A stretch of DNA of 64,000 nucleotides from Neoarius graeffei (GCF_027579695.1 NC_083571.1:73907375-73971374); one strand, 5' to 3'; shown: positions 1 through 12,231, counted from the stretch's first letter. A program made the numbers and translations. The notes: generated by a model from the letters alone, not told the origin.

Positions 1-639
1 CACTTCCTCTGCTCTCTCTCTCCTTATATAGGGCGTGGTTGCTGGGAAGACACACAAACACAGGTTAATTGCTCTCAGGTGAAGTGATTCTGTCACTTAC
101 CTTCCCTGACTCCGCCCTCCTGTCACAGACCGGCGCTTGACCACGCCCCCGCTGCCACAACGTTATTTTGGGTCGCAGCCTGTTATGTGTTTTGTTTAGT
201 TTGACGGTGGATTTAATGGTGATGAAGCTTCAACGAATAAATCTATCAGTAAAAGAAAAACTTATGGCGTGGTGTATTTCCTGGAGGGAGTGACCCCCCC
301 ATGAATCTGTTTTCTCGATTCTTGTTTTGTGTGATTTTTACATGTAAAGGGATATCATTAAAGAACAAACTCTGAACTGTGTCATCTCTTTTGTGTCTTT
401 ATGGCGAATGAGAAGAGACACAGTGAGAGCGCTCTGTTCACCCAAAACAGGCATCAATCAGTAATCTTTGCAATCCAGTACGTGACCCAGTACCCAAAGG
501 AAACTTCCTGCTCTGGAGGCCACACCCAGGCAGCACATTCGTCAAGCAGCCACTAACACACACTTGACCTTTGTCAAATACTTGCAAAAGAGCTGGGTTT
601 TTGCTCAGTGCTTACACAGTGATAACATCTTCATGGAGC
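1..639. other. No gene recognised
   Basis: I see no convincing exon, RNA gene or transposon end in this stretch. Short open frames here show no recognisable domain. It ends where the GAA-rich tail of an RTE-type LINE begins. Confidence 0.5.
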
Positions 640-1226
640 TTCTTCTTCTTCTTTTGGCTGCTCCCGATTAGGGGTCGCCACAGCGGACCTTTCGTCTCCA
701 TTGCTCCCTGTCTTCCGCATCCTTCTCTACCACACCTGCCACTTTCATGTCCTCTCTCACCACATCCATGTATCTCCTCTTTGGCCTTCCTCGTTTTTGT
801 TTGCCTGGAAGCTCCATCCTCAACATTCTCCTTCCAACGTGCTCTGCATCTCTTCTCAGGATGTGCCCATACCATCTCAGTCTCATCTCTCTTAGCTTAA
901 TTCCCAAGCTCTCCACATGTGCTGTCCCTCTGATGTGCTCGTTCCTTATCCTGTCCAACCTCATCACTCCCATCGCAAACTTTAACATCCTCAATTCCGC
1001 CACCTCCAACTTTGCCTCCTGTCTCTTCATTAAGGGTCCTGCCTCCAATCCATACATCACAGCTGGTCTCACTACTGTCTTATACATCTTACCTTTCACT
1101 TTTGATGGGACTTTCCTATTTCAAATGACTCCCAAAATCCTTCTCCAACTGCTCCACCCTGCCTGCACTCTCTTTCTCACCTCACTATCACAGCCCCTAT
1201 TTTCCTGCACAGTTGACCCCAGATAG
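640..1226 (-). mobile_element. RTE-type LINE, 3' part (reverse transcriptase C-terminus and tail)
   Basis: On the minus strand this translates to the C-terminal region of an RTE-type reverse transcriptase, for example MYKTVVRPAVMYG, then RIRNEHIRG, LRWYGHILRR and KRGRPKRR. These are the usual thumb and connection motifs of fish RTE elements. The 3' end at about 640-660 carries the sequence GTGGCGACCCCTAATCGGGA followed by a GAA-type microsatellite, which is the standard RTE tail. The element continues at 1601-1994 and was split by a SINE at 1227-1600. It is 5' truncated and dead. Confidence 0.8.
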
Positions 1227-1600
1227 GGTGGGACGGTGGTGTAGTGGTTAGAACCCACTACAGTTCGAACCCAGCGGCCAGCGGGGGCCTTTCTGTGTGG
1301 AGTTTGCGTGTTCTCCCCATGTCTGCGTGGGTTTCCTCCGGGTGCCCACAGTCCAAAGACATGCGGTTAGGTTAATATGGAACGGCCTTGGGCTGAGGTG
1401 CCATTGAGCGAGGCACCAAACTCCCAACTGATCCCCGGGCGCTGTTAGCATGGCTGCCCACTGCTCTGGGTATGTGTGTGTGCTCATTGCTCACGTGTGT
1501 ATGTGTGTGCATGTGTGTGTTCACTGCTTCAGATGGGTTAAATGCAGAGAGTAAATTTCACAAGTGTGTGATGAATAAAGTTGTGCATTCTCTCTTTTTT
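1227..1600 (+). mobile_element. tRNA-derived SINE, type B (LINE-like tail)
   Basis: The head GGTGGTGTAGTGGTTAG is a degenerate Pol III A box. It is followed by a B-box-like GTTCGAACCC and the conserved central part CCACAGTCCAAAGACATGC. After the GTTAGGTTAA point the 3' half differs from the common SINE of this window: it runs through GCTTCAGATGGGTTAAATGC and ends in AATAAAGTTGTGCATTC with a T-rich tail. A second copy lies at about 32516-32912. It is nested in an RTE fragment. No clear TSD was found. Confidence 0.8.
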
Positions 1601-1994
1601 TCTTGACTTCACCAACTTTCTTTACATCTACTCCTTGCATCTTCTCATCCCCATTCTCATTGATGCACATGTATTCTGTTTTGCTACTGCTCACCTTCAT
1701 TCCTCCTCGTTCCAATGCATACCTCCATCTCTCCAAACCCAACTCAACTTCCTTTCTATTTTCACCACATATCACCATATCATCCGCAAACATCATGTTC
1801 CATGGTGACTCTTGCCTCACTTCGTCCGTCAAGCTATCCATCACTATGGCAAACAAAAAAGGACTCAAAGCAGATCCTTGATGGAGTCCCACCTTCACCT
1901 TGAACCATTCAGTTGTTCCAACTGCACACCTCAGTTCATCTCAGTTATCTTCATGGATAAACTTCCGAAATCTCAGCCTGAGGAACAATCACCA
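1601..1994 (-). mobile_element. RTE-type LINE, internal part with RT active-site box
   Basis: The minus-strand frame reads GLHQGSALSPFLFAIVMD and then FADDMVICGENRKEVE, the fingers/palm motifs and the [F/Y]ADD catalytic box of an RTE-type reverse transcriptase. It joins directly to the fragment at 640-1226 once the intervening SINE is removed. The upstream (5') part is missing, so this is a 5'-truncated, inactive copy. The exact left end near 1994 is uncertain. Confidence 0.75.
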
Positions 1995-2927
1995 CACTGT
2001 AAAAAATACAACTCAAAATTGTCTGCCTCACAAGGATTTTTGCCTTCAGCGACAGCAAAATGGTTACTTGCATTGTAAACTAGACCAAGAACATTACTTC
2101 AACTATGTTTTGAAAGTTTTATGTAAAAAGTTGGCCTAAATGCATTATCTAAATTGTCCCAATTGAGAAACTGTAGTTGAACCCTAGTTGAGGCCAGGTC
2201 AACTATTTCGCACATGCTCACTTTGGAGTTTTACGTTGTACGGGGTCTACGAGGCATTCCTTTCAGGGAAATTCCGTTTCGGTTGGAAATTTTTGTCCTA
2301 CCTTCATTTTGATTTTGAACTACGCAGTGGTCGATTACAATCTACAAGTGCAGCTGTGTGCTATTGTTCATAATGACGTGCAGTTTGCAATTTATCAACC
2401 TTTTGAATATGTATGTGTTTTAATAGAGTCACTCTTTATGTTCATTGTATGCATATTATACACCATTGTATGCCATTTGTAGCATTTTAATTGGCTGGTA
2501 CTGAATTGTTTGTACATTTTGTTTGTCAAATTAGCTTCAGGCTTAAAATAAGTGAATGTGTGACTTAACAAAAAAGCTCTGCCACTACAGTTTTATAGCA
2601 GTTTTGCTACCATCATGTTAAAATAAACATGCTATTTGAACTGGATTGTTATTTGTTTTATTGTGGGATAAAAAGAAAATTGAACTCAAATTTTGAAGTT
2701 TTTACTTGGATGAAAGATTAGTGGCCTTAAAGTTGAATTCTTATCATGTAAAACTGAAAAAATTAAGTTTGTGTGAATATGAAGGCTAAGTTATCTGAGA
2801 CCAAAAGTATAAGTTGGCACAACTTTCTTCAAAACTTAAAAATCTTAGTTGTCACATAAACTCAAAAATCCTGTGCAGTAAGTTGCCTTGAATTTTTAAG
2901 TTGGCGCAACTTTTTTTTTTTACAGTG
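1995..2927. mobile_element. Non-autonomous DNA transposon with CACTGTAAAAAA termini
   Basis: The ends are inverted: CACTGTAAAAAATAC at the left, and TTTTTTTTTACAGTG at the right. The interior is AT-rich and includes several AAGTTGGC[A/G]CAACTT blocks near the right end, a pattern familiar from abundant fish MITE-like repeats. No clear 8-bp target duplication was identified, so the superfamily is not fixed. No coding sequence was seen. Confidence 0.5.
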
Positions 2928-3908
2928 CATGGCTGTACTTAAGCAAATATCTGAAACAGAACCAGCTATCAGATTAGTACTTTAGAGACTGCTCATGGGT
3001 CATATAAACACAACAAACTCTGCTCTGACAAGTAAAAGGACAGGCCTATTGTTTAGACCAGTGTTCAGGCTGTTCATAGTGTCGATACGGTGCATGTTGA
3101 AGACTGTTTTAGTTGTTAAAAATAATAGTGTGTGCTTATTCTTTTACTGAATAGATATTACGGTAGATTACTTTTCATATGGAAAAGATTTATTTCTGCT
3201 TGTTTGTTGGCCAACAGTGTTGATATTTCACAACAGGAGGAGCCTCCTCTGCACGGAGGGGCTTTGGAGGTGGGGCTGGAGCACAGTGGAGAGGAAGGGG
3301 GAGGGACCTAAAAGGTGTACTCGTTCAAATTTTCAAGCCAAGTCCATTCTCTTTTCAGTCCTACCAACTGCAATGTTAAGACGCCAGGTCCACTTTCTGA
3401 ACAGAAAATGTTAAAAAGGTGAAATTTTTTAGTTGTAGTCAAATAATACACAGTCTGGATTTGTTTACAGCAGAAATATAACATTCCTTGTGAATTTTGT
3501 CCTTGTAAAAAGCCAAGATGGGACTGTGGAGTTTTGTACGTACAGGGTCCGGTCTCAGGGATGGTCGGCTCACCTGGGAAAAATATTTGTCTGTAGCTCT
3601 TAATGTCTTAAATCTGAATTTGTGAAACTAAACTTTTAATATACTTAGTGCCAATTCATCGTAAATATTGATTATTGGTATTTATTAATAAATGTTCAGA
3701 AAAGGTGTTGCGTGCAATTGTAGAAGTTACCTGGCGAACTGAGTGATCCTGATTGGTGCAACACTCTCACCTGGGCTCGGGGTTCTGACTTTCCTCACCC
3801 TTTCCCATGAATACTGTGTGTTTGTGTATGACATGTGGGCACTTAAATACAGGGCATTTTTTGTTATGTTAATTTTTTTGGTATATTTAGTTATAATTTT
3901 GTATCACC
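2928..3908. other. No gene recognised
   Basis: AT-rich unique-looking sequence. I see no exon-like frame, transposon terminus or tandem array. Confidence 0.45.
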
Positions 3909-3921
3909 TGTACATTGTCAA

Positions 3922-4291
3922 GTGGTGGCATGGTGGTGTAGTGGTTAGCACTGTTGTCTCACAGCAAGAAGGTTCTGAGTTTGAGCCCAGTGGCCAGCAG
4001 GGGCCTTTCTGTGTGGAGTTTGCATGTTCTCCCCGTGTCTGCGTGGGTTTCCTCCGGGTGCTCCGGTTTCCCCCACAGTCCAAAGACATGCAGGTTAGGT
4101 TAACTGGTGGGTCTAAATTGACCATAGGTGTGAATGTGTGTGTGAATGGTTGTTTGTCTCTATGTGTCAGCCCTGCGATAACCTGGCGTCTTGTCCAGGG
4201 TGTACCCCGCCTCTCACCCGTAGTCAGCTGGGGTAGGCTCCAGCTTACCTGTGACCCTGCACAGGATAAGCGGTTATGGATAATGGGTGGG
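3922..4291 (+). mobile_element. V-SINE/Mermaid-like SINE, type A
   Basis: It has a tRNA-like head (GGTGGTGTAGTGGTTAGCAC), the central CAGTCCAAAGACATGCAGG and a 3' part with CTTGTCCAGGGTGTACCCC and GGATAAGCGG. It is flanked by the 13-bp TSD TGTACATTGTCAA (3909-3921 and 4292-4304), so the element is complete. This is one of seven type A copies or fragments in the window. Confidence 0.9.
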
Positions 4292-4471
4292 TGTACATTG
4301 TCAATTTTTTTTACAAAGTTGTTTGAACTGCTTTTTCTGCATAGCTTCAGTGAACCTGACTGTCAATTTCTCCCTCAGAAAGCTTTACTGTAGTTCAACT
4401 TTTTTCCATTGTGAAGGAATTGGCAGCTTGTAAAAAGTTATGCTTTAAAAAATAACTTCTTCAACAGTGTT

Positions 4472-4473
<2 letters not shown>

Positions 4474-4519
<46 letters not shown>
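4474..4519. repeat. (CA)n microsatellite
   Basis: About 23 uninterrupted CA units. Confidence 0.95.
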
Positions 4520-4521
<2 letters not shown>

Positions 4522-4634
4522 CTTCAAGATTCGTTCAGGTATATAGTTATTTTAACTGGTTATAATCACATACTCTTCAGCTCAGGTGGTAAAGTACTTC
4601 ATAGTTTGGGATTTAATAATAATAATAATAATAG

Positions 4635-4800
4635 AAGAGGAAGAGAAGGTGGAGAGATATCAGGACCTAGTATTCGAAATCAAGAGAATTCACAGTGTCT
4701 CAAAAGGGACAGTGATACCCATCATGATTCTTCCACTTGGAACCATCCTGAAGAACACAAAAACCTTGCATGGGAATCTACCTGACATCAATTGGAAGTG
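4635..4800 (+). mobile_element. LINE C-terminal domain fragment
   Basis: The plus frame reads KVERYQDLVFEIKRIHSVSK and then VIPIMILPLGTILKN. This resembles the conserved C-terminal segment of several LINE reverse-transcriptase ORFs (a 'KYQDL...VIPVVVGALG' type block). Only about 55 residues are present and the frame is open to a stop at 4873. It is a short dead remnant of uncertain clade. Confidence 0.5.
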
Positions 4801-4891
4801 CACAGTTGTTGGCCATCCTCGTAACAGCTCATGTGTTGCGGAAAGTGTTGTGTCTGTAAGTTGCAGGAAGTAGCTGAAATATGACTTAGAT

Positions 4892-6431
4892 CAGGGGTTC
4901 TCAAACTTTTCTGCTTTAAGGCCCACCTATTCATACTTGTAATGAGTTGGGACTCATTAAAAAAGCTCCCCAATTATTTTGGCTCATATATTAGAATCTA
5001 ATAATCTACTGTAATGTGTATTATCGGAATGCAACATCACTCCCTGTTACAGATGGGAGCCCAGGAAATAAATGCAATAAAACAAACTGGTTTTAATTGT
5101 AGGTATTGTATTTAAAACTGTATGGATGATGAACTGAAGGGATTAGTGATCCAAATGTGGAATCTGGTCAATTAACACAAGAACTTATTGCCATGGTTGT
5201 GTACAGAAAACTAACAAGTTACTAAAACCAAGACGTACGCTCAAAAGAAGTGGATACAGAAACCACTCAATGGGATAGATCCTTACACGCTAACAAAGAA
5301 GGATTTTTCCTGCGAGTTGGAAAATTATCCATCTGTTGAGTTCCCCGACATCTCAAACTACCTAATGCTGCAGACAGTGTTCTACACGGACACACAGATG
5401 AAAACCTGGAAGAGCATGGAGGCATACAACTTTTTATGACTGGGTTAAAGATCTGAGAATCAGGACACGACAAGATAGATGGCGGTAGACAGATCTAAGT
5501 ACAGGAAGAGCATTTATTAGCAGGTGTGATATTTACAAAAGCAAAGCAGAAAGCAGGATATTTAACAGCATTATAAACATGGCTAGAAACAAACGTGACA
5601 GTGATAATGATAATGCTTTGCAAAGCCTCTGTGAAAACAGCGTCCATATCCACTGATTGTGCTCAAATCAGTACCAAGTGTTTCCCATAACGACTGGGTC
5701 CCAAGTGCATGCACAACATGCTCCGTGAGCATGTGCAGCTCGAGCTGCACCAGGCTCAAGTGCGTAAAGGTGTGACAGTCAAGTGTTTGCCTACTGTGTG
5801 ACCACAACTTTTAGCTGATGTGTATATCACCATGCGTCACCACCAAAATGCCTCATTTTCATCGATAACCCATCGCAAAGCATCACAAGCTGTAGTGTGA
5901 CCGTAGCTTAATGAGGTGGATATGATGTCGGATGGGCGGCACGGTGGTGTAGTGGTTAGCGCTGTCGCCTCACAGCAAGAAGGTCCAGGTTCGAGCCCCG
6001 TGGCCGGTGAGGGCCTTTCTGTGCGGAGTTTGCATGTTCTCCCCGTGTCCGCGTGGGTTTCCTCCGGGTGCTCCGGTTTCCCCCACAGTCCAAAGACATG
6101 CAGGTTAGGTTAACTGGTGACTCTAAATTGACCATAGGTGTGAATGTGAGTGTGAGTGGTTGTCTGTGTCTATGTGTCAGCCCTGTGATGACCTGGCGAC
6201 TTGTCCAGGGTGTACCCCGCCTTTCGCCCGTAGTCAGCTGGGATACGCTCCAGCTTGCCTGCGACCCTGTAGAACAGGATAAAGCGGCTAGAGATAATGA
6301 GATGAGATGAGATGATGTCGGATACAACCCAGCAACTGTACCCTACTACGAGTAAAAGATTAACTTCAACTTGAAAAAAAATTCACGGCCCACTAAATGG
6401 CGCTTTGCGGCCTGGTGGTTGAGAAACACTG
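4892..6431. mobile_element. hAT-type transposon remnant
   Basis: The left end CAGGGGTTCTCAAAC and the right end (reverse complement CAGTGTTTCTCAACC) are typical hAT termini. The flanking octamers ACTTAGAT and ACTAAGAA match at 6 of 8 positions, as expected for a decayed 8-bp TSD. Around 5240-5430 the plus strand has a broken frame with YPSVEFPDISNYL and KSMEAYNFL, which resembles a transposon-associated fish protein family; that assignment is weak. The element carries a nested type A SINE at 5934-6311. Confidence 0.6.
5934..6311 (+). mobile_element. V-SINE/Mermaid-like SINE, type A
   Basis: Complete type A copy starting GGGCGGCACGGTGGTGTAG and ending in a (GATGA)n-like tail. It is flanked by the 12-bp TSD ATGATGTCGGAT (5922-5933 and 6312-6323). 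It sits inside the hAT remnant 4892-6431 and is therefore younger. Confidence 0.92.
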
Positions 6432-7379
6432 ACTAAGAAGACCCAGTAGAGCATCAAAGAACTGGAGAGAATCGCAAAATATTAATAAGGATTAGTGTGA
6501 GTGTGTGAACAGTTATAAAATCATTATAAATGAGAAGATTACACCGATGTTCATGGATTAATCGTTATGAAGATGTGAATGGATGAGATGTGTTTGGAGC
6601 AGAGTGCAGACTGGAGCAGAAAAGCTCCATGAAAGCTGGTTGATGTCATGAGAAGATAAAATACATCAGAAAAGCAGGAGAGTTGAGTAAGAGCTACAAC
6701 ATACACACCACACAGAAACTCCACTGAGTTTACACAGCAGTCTCACTCGTCCTGATGCCCTCCATCGTTTCATCTTTAACACTGCCATTAAAGAGGATTA
6801 AGGAGTCCGGCACCAGGACATGTCTATTCCTCAGTGAAGGGCGTGGACACAGAGTCCATTTCAATATCATTTTAACGGTCAGACAGGAAACAGGTTTTTT
6901 GTGTGAATGTTCTCCAATTTTTATGGACATTTGACTGGAAAGTTATGAGTAAAAAATACTAATAAAAAAGGAGAGACAGAATGGGGATTTGGTGCAGGAA
7001 ATATGTTAGAAATGTGTTCACGGGTTTGCAGGAAATTATCTTCCAGAGGAAATAAAAAACAACCTCCTCCCTGCTGAAAGACGGGCGTGTATAGAGATCT
7101 GAGTGTTTTCCTCGACTGTATCAACCCTCTATTCACACACACACACACACACACAGAAAATGAATATGTTTTAATAAAATGTAATTTTATTAAAGTGTCA
7201 TGTGTAATACGGGTGTAATGTGTTTTAATAAAATAAATGAAACTTTAGCATGGAGCACTCTGAGTGATTATTTCCTTCACCTCAGCCTGAACACACACAC
7301 ACACACACACGAACAGCAATAGCTATAACCTCACTTCAGAACTTTTATTTTTAATTTTTGACAGCATTTTGTCTGAGAT
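6432..7379. other. No gene recognised; two short CA repeats
   Basis: I see no coding exon. Short CA microsatellites lie at about 7133-7155 and 7291-7311. The stretch precedes the probable 5' untranslated part of ART copy A. Confidence 0.45.
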
Positions 7380-7970
7380 TTGTCCTGTCCACACTCTCTC
7401 CTCTGCTCTGAGTTCAGTGCCATGTCGAAGTGCAGGACGCTGATTGTTCAGACTTCCTGTTATTTCTGTTCTCACTTGGGAGGAAAGACATTATCAGGAT
7501 TTACACTGCTGACGAATTTGGTAAAGGGGGAGCTTTCCATCACATTCTTTCCTGCAGGGTGGGCACACGAGAAGATAAACTCGTGTGTATGTGTGTGTGA
7601 CACACACACACCAAAGTTGTGACTTCATTAACTGCACAGCCTGAACATGGTGAGTGTCCAGAATATTTCAGTAATTGATTATTTTATTGATATAATTTTA
7701 TAATTTGATTGTAATCAGTCGTGAAACTTGTCTCTGTCCACAGTGCAATTGTAACATTTTCACTTTTTAATTTTTCTAATATTAAAACTAATGTATACTG
7801 TAAATCATTCACTTTAATATTTACACCATGTGTTTGTTGTTCAGTGTTTCAGGACATCATGTTTATAGGGCTGAATGTCACATGTTCACATCTTTAACTG
7901 AAACAGTACAGTAAATATTTTTACACTGTGTTATTTTTTTTCCACTTCCTGTGTCCAGAGGAAGGGACAG

Positions 7971-8039
7971 ATGGTGAGAGTGAAATGTGAGGGAGTGAGT
8001 GTGTTTCTGCTGCTTGTCTTCGCAGCACTTCACCACACT
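7971..8039 (+). CDS. ART-family copy A, exon 1 (signal peptide)
   Basis: The ATG at 7971 opens a 23-codon exon ending at a GT donor (gtgagt at 8040). It encodes MVRVKCEGVSVFLLLVFAAL followed by HHT, a basic start and a hydrophobic core typical of a secretory signal. The exon ends in phase 0. The next in-frame exon at 14038 also starts in phase 0 (VKADLRKLDM), so the two join cleanly. A possible non-coding upstream exon ends at about 7649 (GAACATG|gtgagt). The intron of about 6 kb is filled with transposons. The exon pairing is inferred from phase and from the family's gene layout and needs transcript support. Confidence 0.65.
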
Positions 8040-8875
8040 GTGAGTCTTTACAAGTCACTTCTTCCTAACATTCTGTATTATAACACTTAACACACAGATC
8101 TCTGTTTTATTGTGATCAAATCTACAAAATTAACTGTTTTATCCTGAACGGTACCAGATCACAATGGTTTTACAGAAACCTGGGCTTAAATAAATCATGA
8201 CAATACCACACTGTATTCCAGAGAATTACTGTAAATGAGCATAACTTATGATAAATTTCAGTAAATTAAAAGGAATTGCGGCAAATTATAATGAATTTAT
8301 GTTGAATTTCAGTAAGTTACTTATTATTTGTGTGTTTAAAGAGAATTATTGTGCATTAAGATCATATCCAGGTTAATTTAGTTCAGCAAACATGGATTTC
8401 TTTCCTGTTGCCTATAAACATATAAAAACACACTTGCTGATACACCTGTGTAACACATTCAGAGTCATAAACCCTCCGTCACGTATTTTCATTCTTGTTA
8501 AACGTTATTTCACTGTTAAAACACTGACCTCATTGTTTTTCACTGATGTAGTCAATAACACATGTAAGCAGGAGATAAACTGGAACCAGTTCATGTTCTA
8601 TCGAGGGTCCAACTGCATTTCACTGGATTTGTACCTGAACTCTGCACAGTGACAATACAGTTCAATCTAATTTAATCTAATCTAATGTCTATGACTGTGC
8701 AATAGCTGAAAAACTAACCTAATTAAAAACTTCACTAAAACTAGTCAATTCCTCAAAATAAAAGTAAAAATATAAATTTTAAATACTAATGTGTTTATTA
8801 ACTAAAACTAAACTGAAATAAAAAAAACTGAAAAATTAAAGAAAAAAATAATGAAAATTTAAAATCAATAATAAC
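8040..8875. other. ART copy A intron 1, proximal part
   Basis: AT-rich intron sequence. A frame at 8392-8652 has no recognisable domain and I do not regard it as an exon. Confidence 0.5.
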
Positions 8876-9230
8876 TCTGGCATTGGGTGGAGTTTGGGTT
8901 ATGGTGTAATGCACTGGGAGGGGTTTGGTTTATGATGCAATATATTGGGTGGGGTTTGGGTTATGATTAATTTATCGGGAGGAGTTTGGTTATGATATAA
9001 TGTATTGGGTGGAGTTTAGGTTATGATGTAATGCATTGGGAGGAGTTTGGGTTATGATGTAATGTGCTGGGTGGGGTTTGGGTTATGATATAATGTATTG
9101 GGTGGGGTTTGGGTTATGTTGTAATGTATTGGGAGGAGTCTGGGTTATGTTGTAATGTATTGGGAAGAGTTTGGGTTATGATGTAATGTATTGGGTGGAG
9201 TTTTGCTATGATGTATTGGTTAGTCCTGGG
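8876..9230. repeat. Minisatellite, GGGTGGAGTTTGGGTTATG type
   Basis: About eleven imperfect units of roughly 31 bp follow the pattern TTGGG[T/A]GG[G/A]GTTTGGGTTATGATGTAATGTA. More degenerate units of the same repeat reappear at 9830-9848 and 13818-13955, so the array was apparently split by the intervening 4-5 kb of inserted sequence. Confidence 0.85.
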
Positions 9231-9848
9231 TATGACTTTAAACTGCAACTGTTGGTGAGTCTCAGGTCCAGGAGGACTTGACTATTGGAGAAAATGGGGT
9301 TACCCCTTAATCACCATTGCTCCCAGGTCTGCTCTGATGCGGAGTGGTAGCACCTGCCTGGGTTCCAGCTATGGGTTTAATAGTTCATCACCAATAAGGT
9401 GCTGGCAGCAGGGCGCTTTTCAGTGTAATGTGGCAGATGAACCCAACAGGGTCAATGGCACACTACCAGATGGCATGCAGAAGATCCACTCAAATGGCCA
9501 ACAGATGGCATCACTCGGCAAGTTAGCTGTCACTGTGGGGCAAATTCCATACCGGTCAGGTCCTGTGTATCACTTGGCATCAGATCTGGAGGTCCAGAGA
9601 GAAAACACGATGGGGGCACAACATCGTTTGTCTTACCTTACTGTGCAAGGCACTTCATTAGGAGAGGAGAATAGTATGCGAGAGCTCATGAGGCCAGACA
9701 TTCTGTGGTGGCTCAGCTGGGCTGTTTGTGCCACTGCTGCGGGCGACTCTGTTGTTTTGGTGTGGGCCTCGCAGCCCACCTGTGTTTCTGTGCATCCTCG
9801 CTAGCAATGGACAACTGCTGCTGGCGAATGTATTAGGTGGAGTTTGGG
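9231..9848. other. Unidentified sequence with a 155-codon open frame
   Basis: A plus-strand frame (9337-9804) is open for 155 codons starting from an alternative codon. Its composition is GC-richer than its neighbours, unlike the surrounding AT-rich intron, which suggests part of a retroelement. No motif that I recognise is present. It lies between split units of the minisatellite. Confidence 0.3.
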
Positions 9849-9968
9849 CAGTGGTCGAGTTGTAAAATCAAACCGGGGGGATGGTGAAATTTTTAGTCGC
9901 GTGTCGACCAGTGGTCGAGTTGTAAAATCAAACCGGGGGGATGGTGAAATTTTTAGTCGCGTGTCGAC
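9849..9968. repeat. Perfect 60-bp tandem duplication
   Basis: The unit beginning CAGTGGTCGAGTTGTAAAAT is repeated twice with no difference seen (9849-9908 and 9909-9968). Its perfection implies a recent duplication. Confidence 0.95.
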
Positions 9969-10670
9969 CCATCGGTCGGTCCGTTGGTGGGAAACTGGTT
10001 TGCTTTTAGGAGGGTCTGCACACAACATAGGTCTGTGGGCCTTGTTCATTTACCAGACATACAGTATTTTGTGCTGATAAAGTGTGTAGTACACACCGTG
10101 TACCCTTTTTATTGTTGTAAAAAACATAATACACTGGTATTTTACTGTAAAACATCCACAGTGTGGATGTCATGTGTCATATTTAGTCAGTCTCCTGGCT
10201 GACATACCTACCACATTCTCCATATTAGGGTGAAATGCAGATGACAAATTTGAAGTGTAACTTCATAGTCATGGTAGGCTCCTTTTAAATCGTTTGGTAA
10301 ATAATTTATTAAAACCTCAGCAGGCAATGTAAATGAACAACTGAATCTTTTCATATCAAGTCAATAGAATTTTTATTCAAAGCTGAACATTGGGAACATT
10401 GAGTTAAATACAGAGGTAGGTAGGTAACCAATAAGCTAAAACAAGCAACAGTAAATTGTAAATCAGACTAAACTTCCTAAAAGATGTTTGAGGCATTATG
10501 CATTTTTTTTTCCTTTTTGTTATTATTGTGTTTATTCTTGTAACGTTGATTCCCGCTGTTATCTAGGTCACGTGACACCTTAACGTTGACGGTTACCAAA
10601 GAGCTGCCTTGGATACTTTGATTTGATACATACCAGCACTTTGATACATACTGGATACAAGCTAGCAAAA

Positions 10671-10860
10671 TGAGTTAAAAGCAGGCATCTTTGGAAAGTT
10701 TCTTTGGAAAGGGGAAAAGACCCATTGAGGAGACAGAAGAAGAGCCTATGACGAAGAAAAAGAAAGCTGCAATTTAGCAGACACTTTGTCGAGTCCTACA
10801 CCAATCCTGCTCAGTGACCGGCTCTCTAATGAGGCAATGAAGCCTTCAAAACTGCTAGTG
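10671..10860 (+). pseudogene. hAT transposase N-terminal fragment (BED/TTF type)
   Basis: The plus frame reads MS, a stop, then KQASLESFFGKGKRPIEE and TKKKKAAI. In a shifted frame it continues LLSDRLSNEAMKPSKLL. The short SLxSFFxK leader and the LSNEAMKPSKL block are hallmarks of the N-terminus of hAT-family transposases related to SCAND3/ZMYM-like proteins. A TAA at codon 3, a frameshift and the loss of everything downstream make it a relic. Confidence 0.6.
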
Positions 10861-11019
10861 TCGTTTATTTTAGCCTTCCTGTCTTGAATAACACTTTTTG
10901 TTGCCTGAAGAATAACAAACGAACGTCCAGGCTGATTAAATTAATGGCCTTATACAAGAAATCAAAGCTAACATGAACCTGAGTAAGCTATCGATAGCTG
11001 GCTAGACTCCAAACTAACA

Positions 11020-11827
11020 CTACGTTCAGACTGCAACCTGAAACGACCCATATCCGATTTGTTGTGAAATCCGATTTTTTTGTTAGGCCGTTCACATTAC
11101 CAATTATATGAGACTTGTATGCGATCTCCAATATGAATGGAAAACGACCCAAAAGTGTCCCGCATGCGCAAATTGACACGTAATAAGCACATCTACGTAA
11201 TACGTAAACAAAATAAAAGCGCACTCTTCAAGTTTGCAAGTAAAGCATGGAGATGAGGCGAGACCTGGCGATGTGGTTTTTGTGGCGGCGGCGGAACTCA
11301 CACAATAATCTGATTAATGTGGGCAGCAGACTAATGAGACCGAAGGTGTCAAATTACTGGAAATTTCCAGAACAATCTTATAATCTTGTAATACAGGATG
11401 GTTTAAGTTATAAATCAGTTATAGAAACTGTTTTATTTAATCAGGCTAACAGATCAACATCCAGGTCCCTACCAAATCCACCATTAGCTTGATCAATTCT
11501 ATAAAAGTCTATTTAAATTCTGAAAACTGTACAAATGTTGTTGTTTTCCACCAAAGAGGTGGGATTAGCCAACGCAGAATAGTGACGTTTGTCTCTTGTT
11601 GATGACGTGTAGGTCGCATGAATGCGACCTGTCCGGTCAGACTGCAGTCACATGTGAAAATAACGGATATGCATCAGAATTAGGACCACATATCCAAGCG
11701 GCCTGGGTCGCATGTGAAAAAAATTGGATCCGTGTTGTTCAGATTGTCAATAACAAATTGGATACAGGTTGCATATGGGCAAAAAAAATCGGATATGGGT
11801 CGTTTCAGGGTGCAGTCTGAACGTAGT
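11020..11827. mobile_element. MITE with ACTACGTTCAGACTGCA termini
   Basis: Terminal inverted repeats are clear: ACTACGTTCAGACTGCA at the left and TGCAGTCTGAACGTAGT at the right. They are followed inward by matching CTGAAACGACCCATATCCGA segments, giving about 40 bp of TIR. The interior, about 0.7 kb, has no long ORF. The target duplication is unclear, so I do not assign a superfamily. Confidence 0.8.
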
Positions 11828-11951
11828 CTACATTCATTATGATAGCTGTGTTGTTATCCGCCGCCCACAAATTAGGCTACATATCGGTAACTTTACAGCA
11901 TGATAGTGGGCTGACAGAAAGTGTGACTGATATTCGTAACTCTTGACTTAC

Positions 11952-12024
11952 CTCCTGAAATGTTTTTTCTTGCGATCTTAAATCCGAACTTGCTTAGGCC
12001 TTGCTGTCCACTCCGCTTGGCCAT
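11952..12024 (-). pseudogene. Orphan transposase-like first exon
   Basis: On the minus strand an ATG at 12024 opens MAKRSGQQGLSKFGFKIARK followed by NISG and a perfect GTAAGT donor. A short basic leader ending at a donor resembles the first coding exon of domesticated or hAT-type transposases. No partner exon was found, so it is more likely a transposon remnant than a host gene. Confidence 0.35.
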
Positions 12025-12231
12025 GATGCTGCAATCCGCTGCTGTCACTGACGCCGAATGAAATCAGAAATAACGGAACCCCAACTGAATGTCACCTCCT
12101 CAAACGCTTCACTTGCGCGTGCCCTCTCTCGCGGTAGCTTGTTGTATGCTCAGTTTCAGCAAAGCTACGTGGAATGGCATTTCTAATTCCAATGTTAAAT
12201 AGAAGTAATGTCCACATTTATTGATAAAATT

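Noticed and set aside
5934-6000. tRNA-like A and B boxes in several places (also 22330, 39260, 35214)
   Set aside because: They are heads of SINEs with TSDs and long non-tRNA bodies; no complete cloverleaf is present.
9337-9804. 155-codon ORF
   Set aside because: Alternative start codon, no recognised motif, in a retroelement-like block; not called as a gene.
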